10,546 bases of DNA from Phyllobacteriaceae bacterium. Its GTDB lineage: Bacteria > Pseudomonadota > Alphaproteobacteria > Rhizobiales > Devosiaceae. The notes under the pieces were generated by a model that made no database searches, was not told the DNA's origin, and saw nothing but the letters and a program-made list of their open reading frames with translations. Below are positions 1-7,140 of this stretch, piece after piece (positions within the stretch are counted from its first letter, which is position 1; each line of letters starts with the position of its first letter). Both the position numbers and the translations under genes were made by a program. The stretch lies in the NCBI GenBank assembly GCA_012799265.1, contig JAAZLP010000123.1, forward strand, positions 1 to 10,546, in the 5' to 3' direction.

Positions 1-1
1 C

Positions 2-1732
2 AAGGACAACGCGCTGCTGGCGAAATATTCCGGCGGCCTCGGCAATGACTGGACTCCGGTGCGCGGCCTCGGCGCTCATATCAAGGGCACCAATGGCGAG
101 AGCCAGGGCGTCGTGCCTTTCCTTAAGGTCGCCAATGACACGGCCATCGCCGTCAATCAGGGCGGCAAGCGTAAAGGCGCCGTCTGCGCTTATCTCGAAA
201 CCTGGCATGTCGATATCGAGGAATTCCTCGATCTGCGGAAAAACACCGGCGACGACCGCCGCCGCACCCACGACATGAATACCGCCAACTGGGTGCCAGA
301 CCTCTTCATGGAACGCGTCGAGGCCGGTGCGGACTGGACGCTGTTCTCGCCCGACGAAACGCCGGACCTGCACGATCTTTATGGCCCCGCCTTCAAGACC
401 GCCTACGAAGCCTATGAAGCCAAGGCGGCGGCCGGCCAGATCCGCACCTTCAAGAAGGTGCGGGCCCTCGATCTCTGGCGAAAAATGCTGACCATGCTGT
501 TCGAGACCGGACATCCGTGGATCACCTTCAAGGACCCCTGCAATATCCGCTCGCCGCAGCAGCATGTTGGCGTGGTGCATTCGTCCAATCTCTGCACCGA
601 AATCACCCTCAATACGAACAAGGACGAGGTTGCGGTCTGCAATCTGGGGTCGGTCAATCTGCTCGCGCACGTGAGTGAGAAGGGTCTCGATCTCGACCGC
701 CTCAGCCGCACCGTCAGCATCGCCATGCGCATGCTCGACAATGTGGTGGACATCAATTTCTACACCATCCCCGAAGCACGCCGGTCCAATCTCCGTCACA
801 GACCTGTCGGCCTCGGCATCATGGGCTTTGCGGATGCGCTGCAGGCGCAGGGCATCGCTTATGCCTCCGATGCGGCCGTCGAGTTCGCCGATCGTTCCAT
901 GGAAGCTATCAGCTACTTTGCCATATCCGCTTCAGCCGACCTCGCGGAAGAACGCGGCGCCTACGCGACGTTCGCTGGCTCGCTCTGGAGCAAGGGTATT
1001 CTGCCGATCGACAGCCTCGACTTGCTCGCCGAGACGCGTGCCGAGATCAATATCGACCGTACCAAGCGCCTCGATTGGGAAACGCTGCGCCAGCGCGTCA
1101 GGACTGTTGGTATGCGCAATTCCAACACCATGGCCATCGCACCTACGGCGACGATCTCCAATATCTGCGGCGTCAGCCAGTCCATCGAGCCGGCCTATCA
1201 AAACCTCTATGTCAAATCGAACATGTCGGGCGACTTCACCGTCGTGAACGCCATGCTGGTGCACGATCTCAAGTCCCGCGGCCTCTGGGACGAAGTGATG
1301 ATCGCCGATCTCAAATATTTCGACGGTTCGGTCGGGCAGATCGACCGCGTTCCGGATGACCTCAAGGCCATTTATGCCACCGCCTTCGAGATCGATCCTG
1401 CCTGGCTCATCGCTGCCGCCTCCCGTCGTCAGAAATGGATCGATCAGGCCCAGTCGCTAAACTTCTACCTTGCCAATCCTTCCGGCAGAGCGCTCGACGC
1501 GCTCTACCGCTCGGCTTGGAAGGCGGGTTTGAAAACCACTTATTACCTCCGTTCCCGCTCAGCGACCCATGTCGAGAAATCCACCCTCAAGGGCACGGAC
1601 GGCAAGCTCAACGCCGTTGCTGTGACGCCGGTCGCACCGACGCCACAACCAATGAAATCTGCGCTGGCAATGCCGGCCCTCGACGGTCCTGCCTGCCTGA
1701 TCGACGATCCCGATTGCGAAGCCTGCCAGTAA
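2..1732 (+). CDS. nrdA: Ribonucleoside-diphosphate reductase alpha subunit, 5'-truncated
   Basis: This is the large catalytic subunit of an aerobic class I ribonucleotide reductase, which reduces ribonucleoside diphosphates to deoxyribonucleotides with the NrdB partner encoded just downstream. The frame is open from base 2, so the N-terminus, including any ATP cone and the first active-site Cys, lies left of the window. Visible active-site residues are Asn 587-589, the thiyl-radical Cys 593-595 and Glu 599-601 (motif NLCTE), the second redox Cys 638-640, and the radical-transfer Tyr-Tyr pair at 1541-1546. The C-terminal shuttle pair for thioredoxin or glutaredoxin is the CEAC motif (Cys 1715-1717 and 1724-1726), right before the TAA stop. 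Family residues are recognised by comparison with E. coli NrdA from memory. nrdB follows after 21 bases, so the two are almost certainly one operon. The function is secure. The class follows from NrdB. Confidence 0.97.
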   Translation, partial: KDNALLAKYSGGLGNDWTPVRGLGAHIKGTNGESQGVVPFLKVANDTAIAVNQGGKRKGAVCAYLETWHVDIEEFLDLRKNTGDDRRRTHDMNTANWVPDLFMERVEAGADWTLFSPDETPDLHDLYGPAFKTAYEAYEAKAAAGQIRTFKKVRALDLWRKMLTMLFETGHPWITFKDPCNIRSPQQHVGVVHSSNLCTEITLNTNKDEVAVCNLGSVNLLAHVSEKGLDLDRLSRTVSIAMRMLDNVVDINFYTIPEARRSNLRHRPVGLGIMGFADALQAQGIAYASDAAVEFADRSMEAISYFAISASADLAEERGAYATFAGSLWSKGILPIDSLDLLAETRAEINIDRTKRLDWETLRQRVRTVGMRNSNTMAIAPTATISNICGVSQSIEPAYQNLYVKSNMSGDFTVVNAMLVHDLKSRGLWDEVMIADLKYFDGSVGQIDRVPDDLKAIYATAFEIDPAWLIAAASRRQKWIDQAQSLNFYLANPSGRALDALYRSAWKAGLKTTYYLRSRSATHVEKSTLKGTDGKLNAVAVTPVAPTPQPMKSALAMPALDGPACLIDDPDCEACQ

Positions 1733-1753
1733 GTCCGGCCAAAGGAGAAAACG

Positions 1754-2833
1754 ATGTCCCTCGACTGGACCAATGCCCAAGCACCCACCGCCGAAGCCCG
1801 CATTGACCGCGCTGGCGGCCGCGTATCCGTCGACGACAAGGCAATGATCAATTGCCGCGCTGACGTGAACCAGCTGCTGCCGCTCAAATACAAATGGGCC
1901 TGGGAAAAATACCTCGCGGGCTGCAACAATCACTGGATGCCGACCGAGGTCTCCATGCAGGCCGATATCGCGCTTTGGAAATCAAAGGATGGGCTGACCA
2001 AGGACGAGCGTCACACCATCAAGCGCAATCTGGGGTTCTTCGCCGCCTCGGAGAGCCTCGTGGCGAACAACATTGTCCTCGCCATCTATCGCCATCTGAC
2101 CAACCCCGAATGTCGCCAATATCTCCTACGGCAGGCCTTTGAGGAGGCGGTGCACACCCACACCTTCCAATATATCGTCGAGAGCCTCGGCCTCGACGAA
2201 GGCGAGCTCTTCAACATGTATCGCGAAGTGCCCTCGATCACCGACAAGGCCGCCTGGGCGCTGGATTTCACCCAGCATCTCGACGATCCCGATTTCACTA
2301 CCGGGACACCGGAGGCCGACCGCGCCTTCGTCCGCGATCTCATTGCCTTCTACGTCATCTTCGAGGGCATGTGGTTTTATACCGGGTTCGCGCAGATCCT
2401 CTCGCTGGGCCGTCGCAACAAGATGGTCGGCATCGCGGAGCAGTATCAATACATCCTGCGGGACGAGAGCATTCACCTCAATTTCGGCATAGACGTCATC
2501 AACCAGATCAAGGCGGAAAATCCCCATGTCTGGATCCCGGAATTCCAAGAGGAAGTGCGCTCAATGATCCGACGGGCGGCCGAGCTTGAAACTGCCTATG
2601 GCCGCGATACGATGCCGAGAGGTTTCCTGGGGCTCAATGCGGCGCTCTGCGAGCAATATATGCATTTCATCGCCAATCGCCGCTGCGCCCAACTCGGGCT
2701 CGCGCCCGTCTTCCCGGAAACCGAAAATCCGTTCCCCTGGATGAGCGAGGCCATGGACCTCAAGAAGGAGAAGAACTTCTTTGAGACGCGCGTCATCGAG
2801 TACCAGAATGGCGGCGCGCTCAGCTGGGACTGA
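1754..2833 (+). CDS. nrdB: Ribonucleotide reductase beta subunit, class Ic type (Mn/Fe, no radical tyrosine)
   Basis: This is the 359-aa radical-generating subunit of class I ribonucleotide reductase, a ferritin-like four-helix metal protein. The start has a good ribosome site (AAAGGAG at 1741-1747, spacer 6). Predicted metal ligands are Glu100, Glu131, His134, Glu204, Glu238 and His241. Two differ from the E. coli class Ia pattern. The first ligand is Glu (ASESL) where E. coli has Asp84. The residue at the radical Tyr122 position is Phe138 (EAVHTHTF). Both changes match Chlamydia trachomatis R2 (Glu89, Phe127), and all seven positions align with the Chlamydia numbering as I recall it at a constant offset of 11. 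The C-terminal tail keeps a Tyr (350) near the end, as needed for radical transfer to NrdA. Use of a Mn(IV)/Fe(III) cofactor is inferred from this signature. Function is secure and the class Ic assignment is strong. Confidence 0.97.
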   Translation: MSLDWTNAQAPTAEARIDRAGGRVSVDDKAMINCRADVNQLLPLKYKWAWEKYLAGCNNHWMPTEVSMQADIALWKSKDGLTKDERHTIKRNLGFFAASESLVANNIVLAIYRHLTNPECRQYLLRQAFEEAVHTHTFQYIVESLGLDEGELFNMYREVPSITDKAAWALDFTQHLDDPDFTTGTPEADRAFVRDLIAFYVIFEGMWFYTGFAQILSLGRRNKMVGIAEQYQYILRDESIHLNFGIDVINQIKAENPHVWIPEFQEEVRSMIRRAAELETAYGRDTMPRGFLGLNAALCEQYMHFIANRRCAQLGLAPVFPETENPFPWMSEAMDLKKEKNFFETRVIEYQNGGALSWD

Positions 2834-2839
2834 CCCTAT

Positions 2840-2873
2840 GGGAGCCGGCTACCCTGTGGGGTCTCCGGCTTTC
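2840..2873 (+). terminator. Hairpin after nrdB, probable terminator
   Basis: AGCCGG (2843-2848) pairs with CCGGCT (2865-2870). Two G:T wobbles and a G:C pair extend the stem outward to 2840 and 2873. An inner CCC/GGG stem (2852-2854 with 2858-2860) fills the loop. The hairpin lies seven bases after the nrdB stop. The following tract (TTCTCCTT) is T-rich but interrupted, so termination may be only partial. Confidence 0.45.
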
Positions 2874-2940
2874 TCCTTGGCGCGCGGTCAGGGCTTTGCC
2901 AAAAGACAATCCCAGCCAATTCGATTCCGGGAGAACCAAG

Positions 2941-3321
2941 ATGATCGAACGTATTGATACCGGGATCGCCCCCAGCTCCGCGCCGATCAATGATGCCGTA
3001 CGCGCCGGCAAACATGTCTGGCTCGTCGCCATCGCTGAAGATCCGGTGACCGGCGAGATCGTCGAGGGCGGCATTGAAGAACAGGCCCGCCGTTGCATCC
3101 AGAACCTTGAGATTGCCGTCAAGGCCGCCGGCGGCACGCTGCGCAATCTGGTCATGGTCCAGATTTTCCTCACCGACAGCGCCGACGCGGCAGGGATGAA
3201 CGCGGTCTATCGCGAGTTCTTCACACAGCAGCCGTTCCCGGTGCGCGCGACGGTTGTGGTCAAGGAACTTCTGGCCGACAATCTGCGCATCGAAATGACG
3301 GCGACGGCGGTACTGGACTGA
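2941..3321 (+). CDS. RidA family (YjgF/UK114) reactive-intermediate deaminase
   Basis: This 126-aa protein of the RidA/Rid family has the family's usual length of about 125-130 residues. Family members are cytosolic trimers that hydrolyse enamine/imine intermediates released by PLP enzymes. Near the C-terminus, Arg102 (PVRAT) sits where RidA's substrate-carboxylate Arg is expected, and Glu118 (RIEM) sits at the conserved acidic position, so an active deaminase is plausible. The start is the ATG preceded by GGGAG (2929-2933). An in-frame TTG at 2896 has no comparable site and would add an unusual tail. The gene lies 107 bases after nrdB, beyond a hairpin, and overlaps the next gene by ATGA, implying coupled translation. 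It may be one of the Rid subfamilies other than archetypal RidA, and the exact substrate cannot be read from sequence. Confidence 0.9.
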   Translation: MIERIDTGIAPSSAPINDAVRAGKHVWLVAIAEDPVTGEIVEGGIEEQARRCIQNLEIAVKAAGGTLRNLVMVQIFLTDSADAAGMNAVYREFFTQQPFPVRATVVVKELLADNLRIEMTATAVLD

Positions 3322-3614
3322 TGCTTCTCAAGCGCGACCTTCTCGAAGACATCAAGGCAGGCAAGGTGGATGTCATCTTCCGCCGCTGGAACAAGCCGAC
3401 AGTGAAAGCAGGGGGCACGCTCAAGACCAAGGTGGGCCTTCTTGCCATCAAGTCGATGACCGACATGAGCCCAGATGACGTCACCGAAGCCGACGCCAAA
3501 CGGGCGGGCTTCAAGGATGTCGCCGATTTTCGCCGTTGGCTCGATACCATGAAAGAGGGCGTCCTCTTCCAGCGCATCGAAGTGGGCTATATCGGCGAAG
3601 CCCCTACGGAATAG
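3321..3614 (+). CDS. Small ASCH-like (PUA-fold-like) domain protein
   Basis: This 97-aa protein resembles small ASCH-domain proteins: a short helix, the motif FRRWNKPTVK at residues 20-29, a G-x-TL-x-T turn, then an acidic stretch ending in RAGF (61-64), and a final beta segment (FQRIEVGYIG). ASCH domains share the PUA fold and are thought to bind RNA or nucleotides. No biochemical role is known to me for this subgroup. It starts inside the stop codon of the RidA gene (ATGA), so the two are translationally coupled and may act together. A clear paralogue lies at 8864-9439. The first 70 residues align without gaps with about 29 identities, but that copy carries an extra C-terminal helix-turn-helix region absent here. 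The 3' end overlaps the convergent minus-strand gene by 11 bases. Domain assignment is by motif memory, and the function is unknown. Confidence 0.75.
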   Translation: MLLKRDLLEDIKAGKVDVIFRRWNKPTVKAGGTLKTKVGLLAIKSMTDMSPDDVTEADAKRAGFKDVADFRRWLDTMKEGVLFQRIEVGYIGEAPTE

Positions 3615-4644
3615 CGAAGGTCAGCGGCGCAAACTGCCGCTGCATGACCGCGCCAAGCCAGCGCTGCAGCGTGACCTGAGCGTCGGCAGCGTCTTCGGCC
3701 GGGAAGGCGATGCTGATGATCGCCACCACAAGGTCGTTGTCTTCGATAAGCTCTGAGGAAAGCGCAGCGGTTCCAGATAGTGTTTCGAGTTCGCTCGTCA
3801 CGTGAGCTGCCGCCGCGGCTGCGCTTTCGAGATCGACATAGGGCAGGGCGATCCGCAAGTTGGAACCTGCGGAACCGTGCTCCATCGCAAAGAGAGCGAA
3901 CGGGAAAGGTGGGAACCGAAGTTCGGGCTCTCCCTCCATCGCCTCTCGGATCGCGTTGATATCGCCATTGAGCATCAGGGCAGGGTCCAGGCGCTGACCA
4001 AGGAACACCTCTGCTCCAAACCCCACCACAGTTTCCAGCTGGTTGTCGCCGCTCAAGCTCTCCAGCGCGTCCAACGACGCCGTCCAGACCGGCGCCAGAC
4101 CGCTTGCCCTCGGCTCAAGAAAGCCCTCAATGGTTGCCCAATTGCTGGCCACGGCCAGGTGAACTTCCAAGATCACGACACGCTGCGCCTTGCCCAATCC
4201 GCCGCCCAGAGGATTGCCCCTCTCTCTGAGGTTTTGCGCATTGTCTTCGCCTGACGCGTAGACGTTAGTCCCGGCCACTTCCCGCGTCTCATAGCCCCGG
4301 TCCAACAGCACATTGGGCGTCTCCGCCGCGAAACCTGCCTCGCCGATCAAGACGTTCAAAGTGTTGGGCGGCTCGCCAAGTGTCAGCACACCCCGCACCG
4401 CACCGAAATCTATCCCCGTGGTCGGATCGACTCCGCCCGCACGAAGAGCGGCTGCCAAAGCGGAATCTTGCACCTGCGGTGCCATCGGCCCGCTTTCGAT
4501 GAAGCCATCCACGGGCGCCACATACTGGAAGATGAGGCCGCCCGTTTGGTTCGCGATTATCGGCGCAAATCGCGTGATTGGCTCTTCGGCACAAGCTGCG
4601 CCGCAGAAGATTATGGTCGCCAGGGCAGGGGGCAGCCAGCGCAT
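3604..4644 (-). CDS. Uncharacterised exported (periplasmic) protein
   Basis: This 346-aa protein has a clear Sec signal peptide: a short N-region with Arg2, a hydrophobic core at about residues 4-16, and an A-C-A cleavage motif before Glu20. Cys18 lies just before the cut and does not form a good lipobox, so a soluble periplasmic protein is more likely than a lipoprotein. The mature part has no further membrane segment and is acidic, with an Ala-rich helix near residues 264-272. I do not recognise a named family. The central part (roughly 80-170) alternates predicted beta strands and helices (VLTLGEPP, TLNVLIGE, GTNVYASGED, QRVVILEVHLAV), which suggests an alpha/beta fold. It lies 59 bases downstream of rluA on the same strand and may be cotranscribed, but no functional link is apparent. 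The ribosome site is weak (GAGG about 7-10 bases upstream). Confidence 0.8.
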   Translation of the reverse strand: MRWLPPALATIIFCGAACAEEPITRFAPIIANQTGGLIFQYVAPVDGFIESGPMAPQVQDSALAAALRAGGVDPTTGIDFGAVRGVLTLGEPPNTLNVLIGEAGFAAETPNVLLDRGYETREVAGTNVYASGEDNAQNLRERGNPLGGGLGKAQRVVILEVHLAVASNWATIEGFLEPRASGLAPVWTASLDALESLSGDNQLETVVGFGAEVFLGQRLDPALMLNGDINAIREAMEGEPELRFPPFPFALFAMEHGSAGSNLRIALPYVDLESAAAAAAHVTSELETLSGTAALSSELIEDNDLVVAIISIAFPAEDAADAQVTLQRWLGAVMQRQFAPLTFAIP

Positions 4645-4703
4645 GGGAAAGCCTCGCGTCTTTTGCGAAAGCCTAACCCAAATGCGTCAGGCGACAACCC
4701 CGT

Positions 4704-5363
4704 TCAGAACGGGATCGGCGCCGTAAATGTCATGAATTCTTTCGTCGTCGGATGGGTAAAGCCCAGTTCGGCGGAGTGCAGTTGCAGTCGGTCGGCCGCC
4801 GTCAGGTCGTCACCATCGGCATAAAATGCATCGCCGAGAATCACATGGCCCAAAGCCTTCATGTGAACCCTGAGCTGGTGCGTGCGCCCGGTGAGCGGCA
4901 CGAGCTTGACGCGCGTCGCGTTCTCCTCGCGCTGGATCACCTGCCATTCAGTCTGCGCCGGTCGGCCATTTTCATAATCGACGCGCTGGCGCGGCTTGTT
5001 CTCCCAGTCCGTTGCCAGCGGCAGATCAATCAGACCAGAATCCTCTGCGATGATCCCGGAAACCCGCGCGATATAGCTTTTCGTGGTCTTTCGAAACTCG
5101 AACTGGCTGCCGATGAAGCCATGCGCCTTTTTGTTGAGCGCCAGAACAAGAACACCGGAAGTATCCTTGTCCAGGCGATGGCACATGCCGGCAGTCGGGT
5201 AAGTCTTGCGTGCCCGATATTCTATGCAGTCCCAGAGGCTCGGGTCTTTACCCGGCACGGATAGCAGGCCAGACTGCTTGTCCACCACCAGAATATCCTC
5301 ATCGACATGAAGAATGTTCAGGTAGGGTTCAGTTGGCGGGAAGTAGTTGACGAGAGTAGGCAT
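4704..5363 (-). CDS. rluA: RluA-type rRNA/tRNA pseudouridine synthase
   Basis: This enzyme isomerises uridine to pseudouridine. E. coli RluA, its closest match by eye, modifies U746 of 23S rRNA and U32 of several tRNAs. The catalytic motif HRLDKDTSG contains the nucleophile Asp65 (E. coli Asp64). Other family blocks are visible: SGLLSVPG near residues 31-38, the RxVDYENG region, and TGRTHQLRVHM-LGH-ILGD in the C-terminal half. From the ATG at 5363 the product is 219 aa, the E. coli RluA length as I recall it, and begins with a similar P-P-x-E-P stretch. The frame stays open to an ATG at 5468, but that extension would run into the divergent gene and has no family counterpart. An ATG at 5375 is a close alternative. 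There is no S4 domain, as expected for RluA. The exact substrate set in this organism is inferred. Confidence 0.93.
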   Translation of the reverse strand: MPTLVNYFPPTEPYLNILHVDEDILVVDKQSGLLSVPGKDPSLWDCIEYRARKTYPTAGMCHRLDKDTSGVLVLALNKKAHGFIGSQFEFRKTTKSYIARVSGIIAEDSGLIDLPLATDWENKPRQRVDYENGRPAQTEWQVIQREENATRVKLVPLTGRTHQLRVHMKALGHVILGDAFYADGDDLTAADRLQLHSAELGFTHPTTKEFMTFTAPIPF

Positions 5364-5430
5364 TGGTCCGGGCATGAGGCCCTGTACCAGAGGTTTGCCT
5401 CTTTGACCAACAGCTTGGGGGACAAGCTCT
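5364..5430. promoter_or_regulatory. Divergent intergenic region between rluA and membrane-protein gene
   Basis: These 67 bases separate two divergent start codons and must hold signals for both directions. A small inverted repeat AGAGG-TTTG-CCTCT lies at 5389-5402. The plus-strand gene has a strong ribosome site (GGGGGA, 5417-5422). I see no convincing sigma-70 pair on either strand. The inverted repeat could be an operator or chance. Confidence 0.3.
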
Positions 5431-6426
5431 ATGTGGGACTTTTCAATTGGCCGTGCACTCGGCCTCATGGCACGGACCTGGCCCTTCGTTGCCTTTCGTA
5501 TGCTGGTCTATTTCGGCATTGCAGTGGCCTATGTTCTGGTGACCGGCATGGGCGCTGGCATTGGCTGGGGCGTGGGCGCATTTGGCGATGCTGATTTCCA
5601 GACCACGACCTCCGTCTGGGGTGGCATTGCCGGGTTCGGTCTCACCGCTGGCGTCATCTATTTTCTGCGCGAATACATCCTCTATGTCGTCAAGGCCGGC
5701 CACATTGCCGTGCTGGTCGAGCTTATGGACGGCAAGGATATCCCCGATGGCCGCTCACAGATCGATTATGCATCCGGCGTCGTCAAAGAACGCTTTGCCG
5801 AAACCAGCGTGCTCTTCGGGGTTGATCAACTGGTGAAAGGCGTCCTCGCTGCGATCACCGGCATCGTGCAGGGCATCGCGTCCTTCCTGCCCATTCCGGG
5901 CGTCCAGCAATTGGTGGGCGTTGTCCGTGCCTTCCTGCGCATCGCTGTTGGCCTGGTCGATGAAGTGATCCTCGCCTTTGCCATCCGCACCCGTTCTACC
6001 AATCCCTGGGACTCGGCCAAGACGGCGCTGGTGCTCTATGGCCAGAACTACAAGGTGATGTTCAAGAACGCCGCCTGGATCACGGTCATCACCTATGGCC
6101 TCTCCTTCCTCGTCTTCCTCATCATGCTCGCCCCTGCCGCTGCCGTGGTCTGGATGATCCCGGGCAGCTGGTCTGCCGGCGGTTTCATCTTCGCCATTCT
6201 CTTCGCCTGGGCCGTAAAGGTTGCGCTCATCGAACCCTTCGCCACTGCGTGCCTGATGGAAGTCTACTTCAAGACCATCGAAGGCCTGTCGCCCGACCCC
6301 GTCTGGGACCAGCGCCTCGACGCCGCGTCGAACAAATTCGGCCAGCTCAAGGAAAAGGCCGCGAACTGGGCGACACGTCGGTTTAGTGGCGGGACACAGA
6401 GCCCGGAGACGAGCCAACAGGCTTAG
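5431..6426 (+). CDS. Polytopic inner-membrane protein of unknown function
   Basis: This 331-aa hydrophobic protein has about six predicted membrane segments, near residues 18-40, 62-86, 133-152, 160-184, 206-233 and 239-262. The third and fourth are separated by a short Pro-containing loop (LPIPG) and may be re-entrant or amphipathic. A charged loop at about 98-124 (DGKDIPDGRSQ) separates the N-terminal pair from the rest, and a cytoplasm-like hydrophilic tail of about 60 residues ends the protein. The start ATG has GGGGGA eight bases upstream. I do not recognise a named family and see no transporter or enzyme motif. It diverges from rluA, stands alone, and its transcript probably ends at the hairpin at 6433-6467. 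Confidence 0.85.
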   Translation: MWDFSIGRALGLMARTWPFVAFRMLVYFGIAVAYVLVTGMGAGIGWGVGAFGDADFQTTTSVWGGIAGFGLTAGVIYFLREYILYVVKAGHIAVLVELMDGKDIPDGRSQIDYASGVVKERFAETSVLFGVDQLVKGVLAAITGIVQGIASFLPIPGVQQLVGVVRAFLRIAVGLVDEVILAFAIRTRSTNPWDSAKTALVLYGQNYKVMFKNAAWITVITYGLSFLVFLIMLAPAAAVVWMIPGSWSAGGFIFAILFAWAVKVALIEPFATACLMEVYFKTIEGLSPDPVWDQRLDAASNKFGQLKEKAANWATRRFSGGTQSPETSQQA

Positions 6427-6432
6427 GAAGTG

Positions 6433-6467
6433 CGCCGCGCTGGGAGATTGGGGCCCTCAGCGCGGCG
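6433..6467. terminator. GC-rich hairpin between convergent genes, probable bidirectional terminator
   Basis: A perfect 10-bp inverted repeat, CGCCGCGCTG (6433-6442) and CAGCGCGGCG (6458-6467), lies in the 66-base gap between the stop codons of two convergent genes. There is no T-tract on either side, so it is not a canonical intrinsic terminator. Its position suggests a role in ending transcription or stabilising 3' ends. Confidence 0.5.
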
Positions 6468-6492
6468 GCCATAACTGCGGCGGTGCTGCACG

Positions 6493-7014
6493 TCAGAACC
6501 GATAGTGCAGCCGCACACAGCCCATATCCAAAGCCTTGGCCGAGATCAGCTCAGGTGACGCCCGAAACCCGGTCGCCGGAAACAGCGGCAGTCCACCGCC
6601 AATGATTTCGGGGATGACATAGATTTCCAGTTCATCAAGCGCGCCGCGCTCCATGAAAGCCATCTGCAACTGGCCGCCGCCGAGCATCCAGACGTCGCCA
6701 TCGTCCAGCGCCCGCAGTTCAGCGATCAGCGCGTCGACGTCCGAACGGGTCTCCAGAGCGCCGATCGGGTTATCGAGCGGGCGGCTGGTCACCACAAAGG
6801 CGCGCTGCTCGCCATAGGCCCATTCCTGCTCCGCTGCGATCCAGTCATAGGTGCCGCGCCCCATGACCACCGTGCGGATGCCCTTGATGAAATGGCGATA
6901 ATCATGCTCGCCAATGTCCATGTCGTTATATTTGAACAGCCAGTCGAGGCTTCCTTCAGCGTCAACGACAAACCCGTCGAGGCTCGCTGCAATATAGCCC
7001 ACAATCCGCGCCAT
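6493..7014 (-). CDS. Dihydrofolate reductase-fold (RibD C-terminal domain) family protein
   Basis: This 173-aa single-domain protein of the DHFR/RibD-C superfamily resembles YwjB/YyaP-type proteins, which are presumed NAD(P)H-dependent reductases with unknown substrates. Visible family features are the N-terminal strand and SLDG motif (residues 4-14), MGRGTYDW (51-58), the FVVTSRPL strand, the nucleotide-binding WMLGGGQL (109-116), and the late IPEIIGGGLPLF block. The start ATG has GGAGA seven bases upstream on the minus strand. The reading frame is open for about 530 bases further upstream, but that extension would run antisense through csbD and lacks family resemblance. It lacks the deaminase domain of true RibD, and I see no riboflavin gene nearby, so a folate or riboflavin role should not be assumed. 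Confidence 0.88.
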   Translation of the reverse strand: MARIVGYIAASLDGFVVDAEGSLDWLFKYNDMDIGEHDYRHFIKGIRTVVMGRGTYDWIAAEQEWAYGEQRAFVVTSRPLDNPIGALETRSDVDALIAELRALDDGDVWMLGGGQLQMAFMERGALDELEIYVIPEIIGGGLPLFPATGFRASPELISAKALDMGCVRLHYRF

Positions 7015-7110
7015 CTTTCTCTCCGTGTCTGGATTTTCTGCTGCCTGCATGCGCCAGCACTTGGTCAGGCGGTGGCAGTAGGCGCACAGTCCAGCACATG
7101 TCCGTGACCC

Positions 7111-7140
7111 GGTTCTTCGGAACCTGAAGGGTGGCCACCC
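7111..7140. repeat. Two adjacent palindromes in the csbD promoter region
   Basis: GGTTC-TTCG-GAACC (7111-7124) is a 5-bp inverted repeat with a TTCG loop, and its right arm overlaps the GGAAC -35 box. GGGTGGCCACCC (7129-7140) is a perfect 12-base palindrome filling most of the spacer up to the -10 box. Both are read directly from sequence. An operator role is inferred. Confidence 0.5.

Noticed and set aside
2896..2940. TTG start extending the RidA protein by 15 residues
   Set aside because: No ribosome site, and the extension is hydrophilic and unlike RidA. The ATG at 2941 has GGGAG in front.
5389..5402. AGAGG-TTTG-CCTCT inverted repeat as a strong operator
   Set aside because: Arms of five bases occur often by chance in 10 kb. 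Kept only as a low-confidence note on the divergent region.
5364..5468. 35-residue N-terminal extension of rluA
   Set aside because: It would overlap the divergent membrane-protein gene and its ribosome site. The 219-aa form matches the RluA length and start.
5755..6417. 220-codon open frame on the minus strand inside the membrane-protein gene
   Set aside because: Its Asp/Glu/Gly/His-rich, low-complexity product is typical of the antisense of a hydrophobic GC-rich gene, and the sense frame has clear membrane segments.
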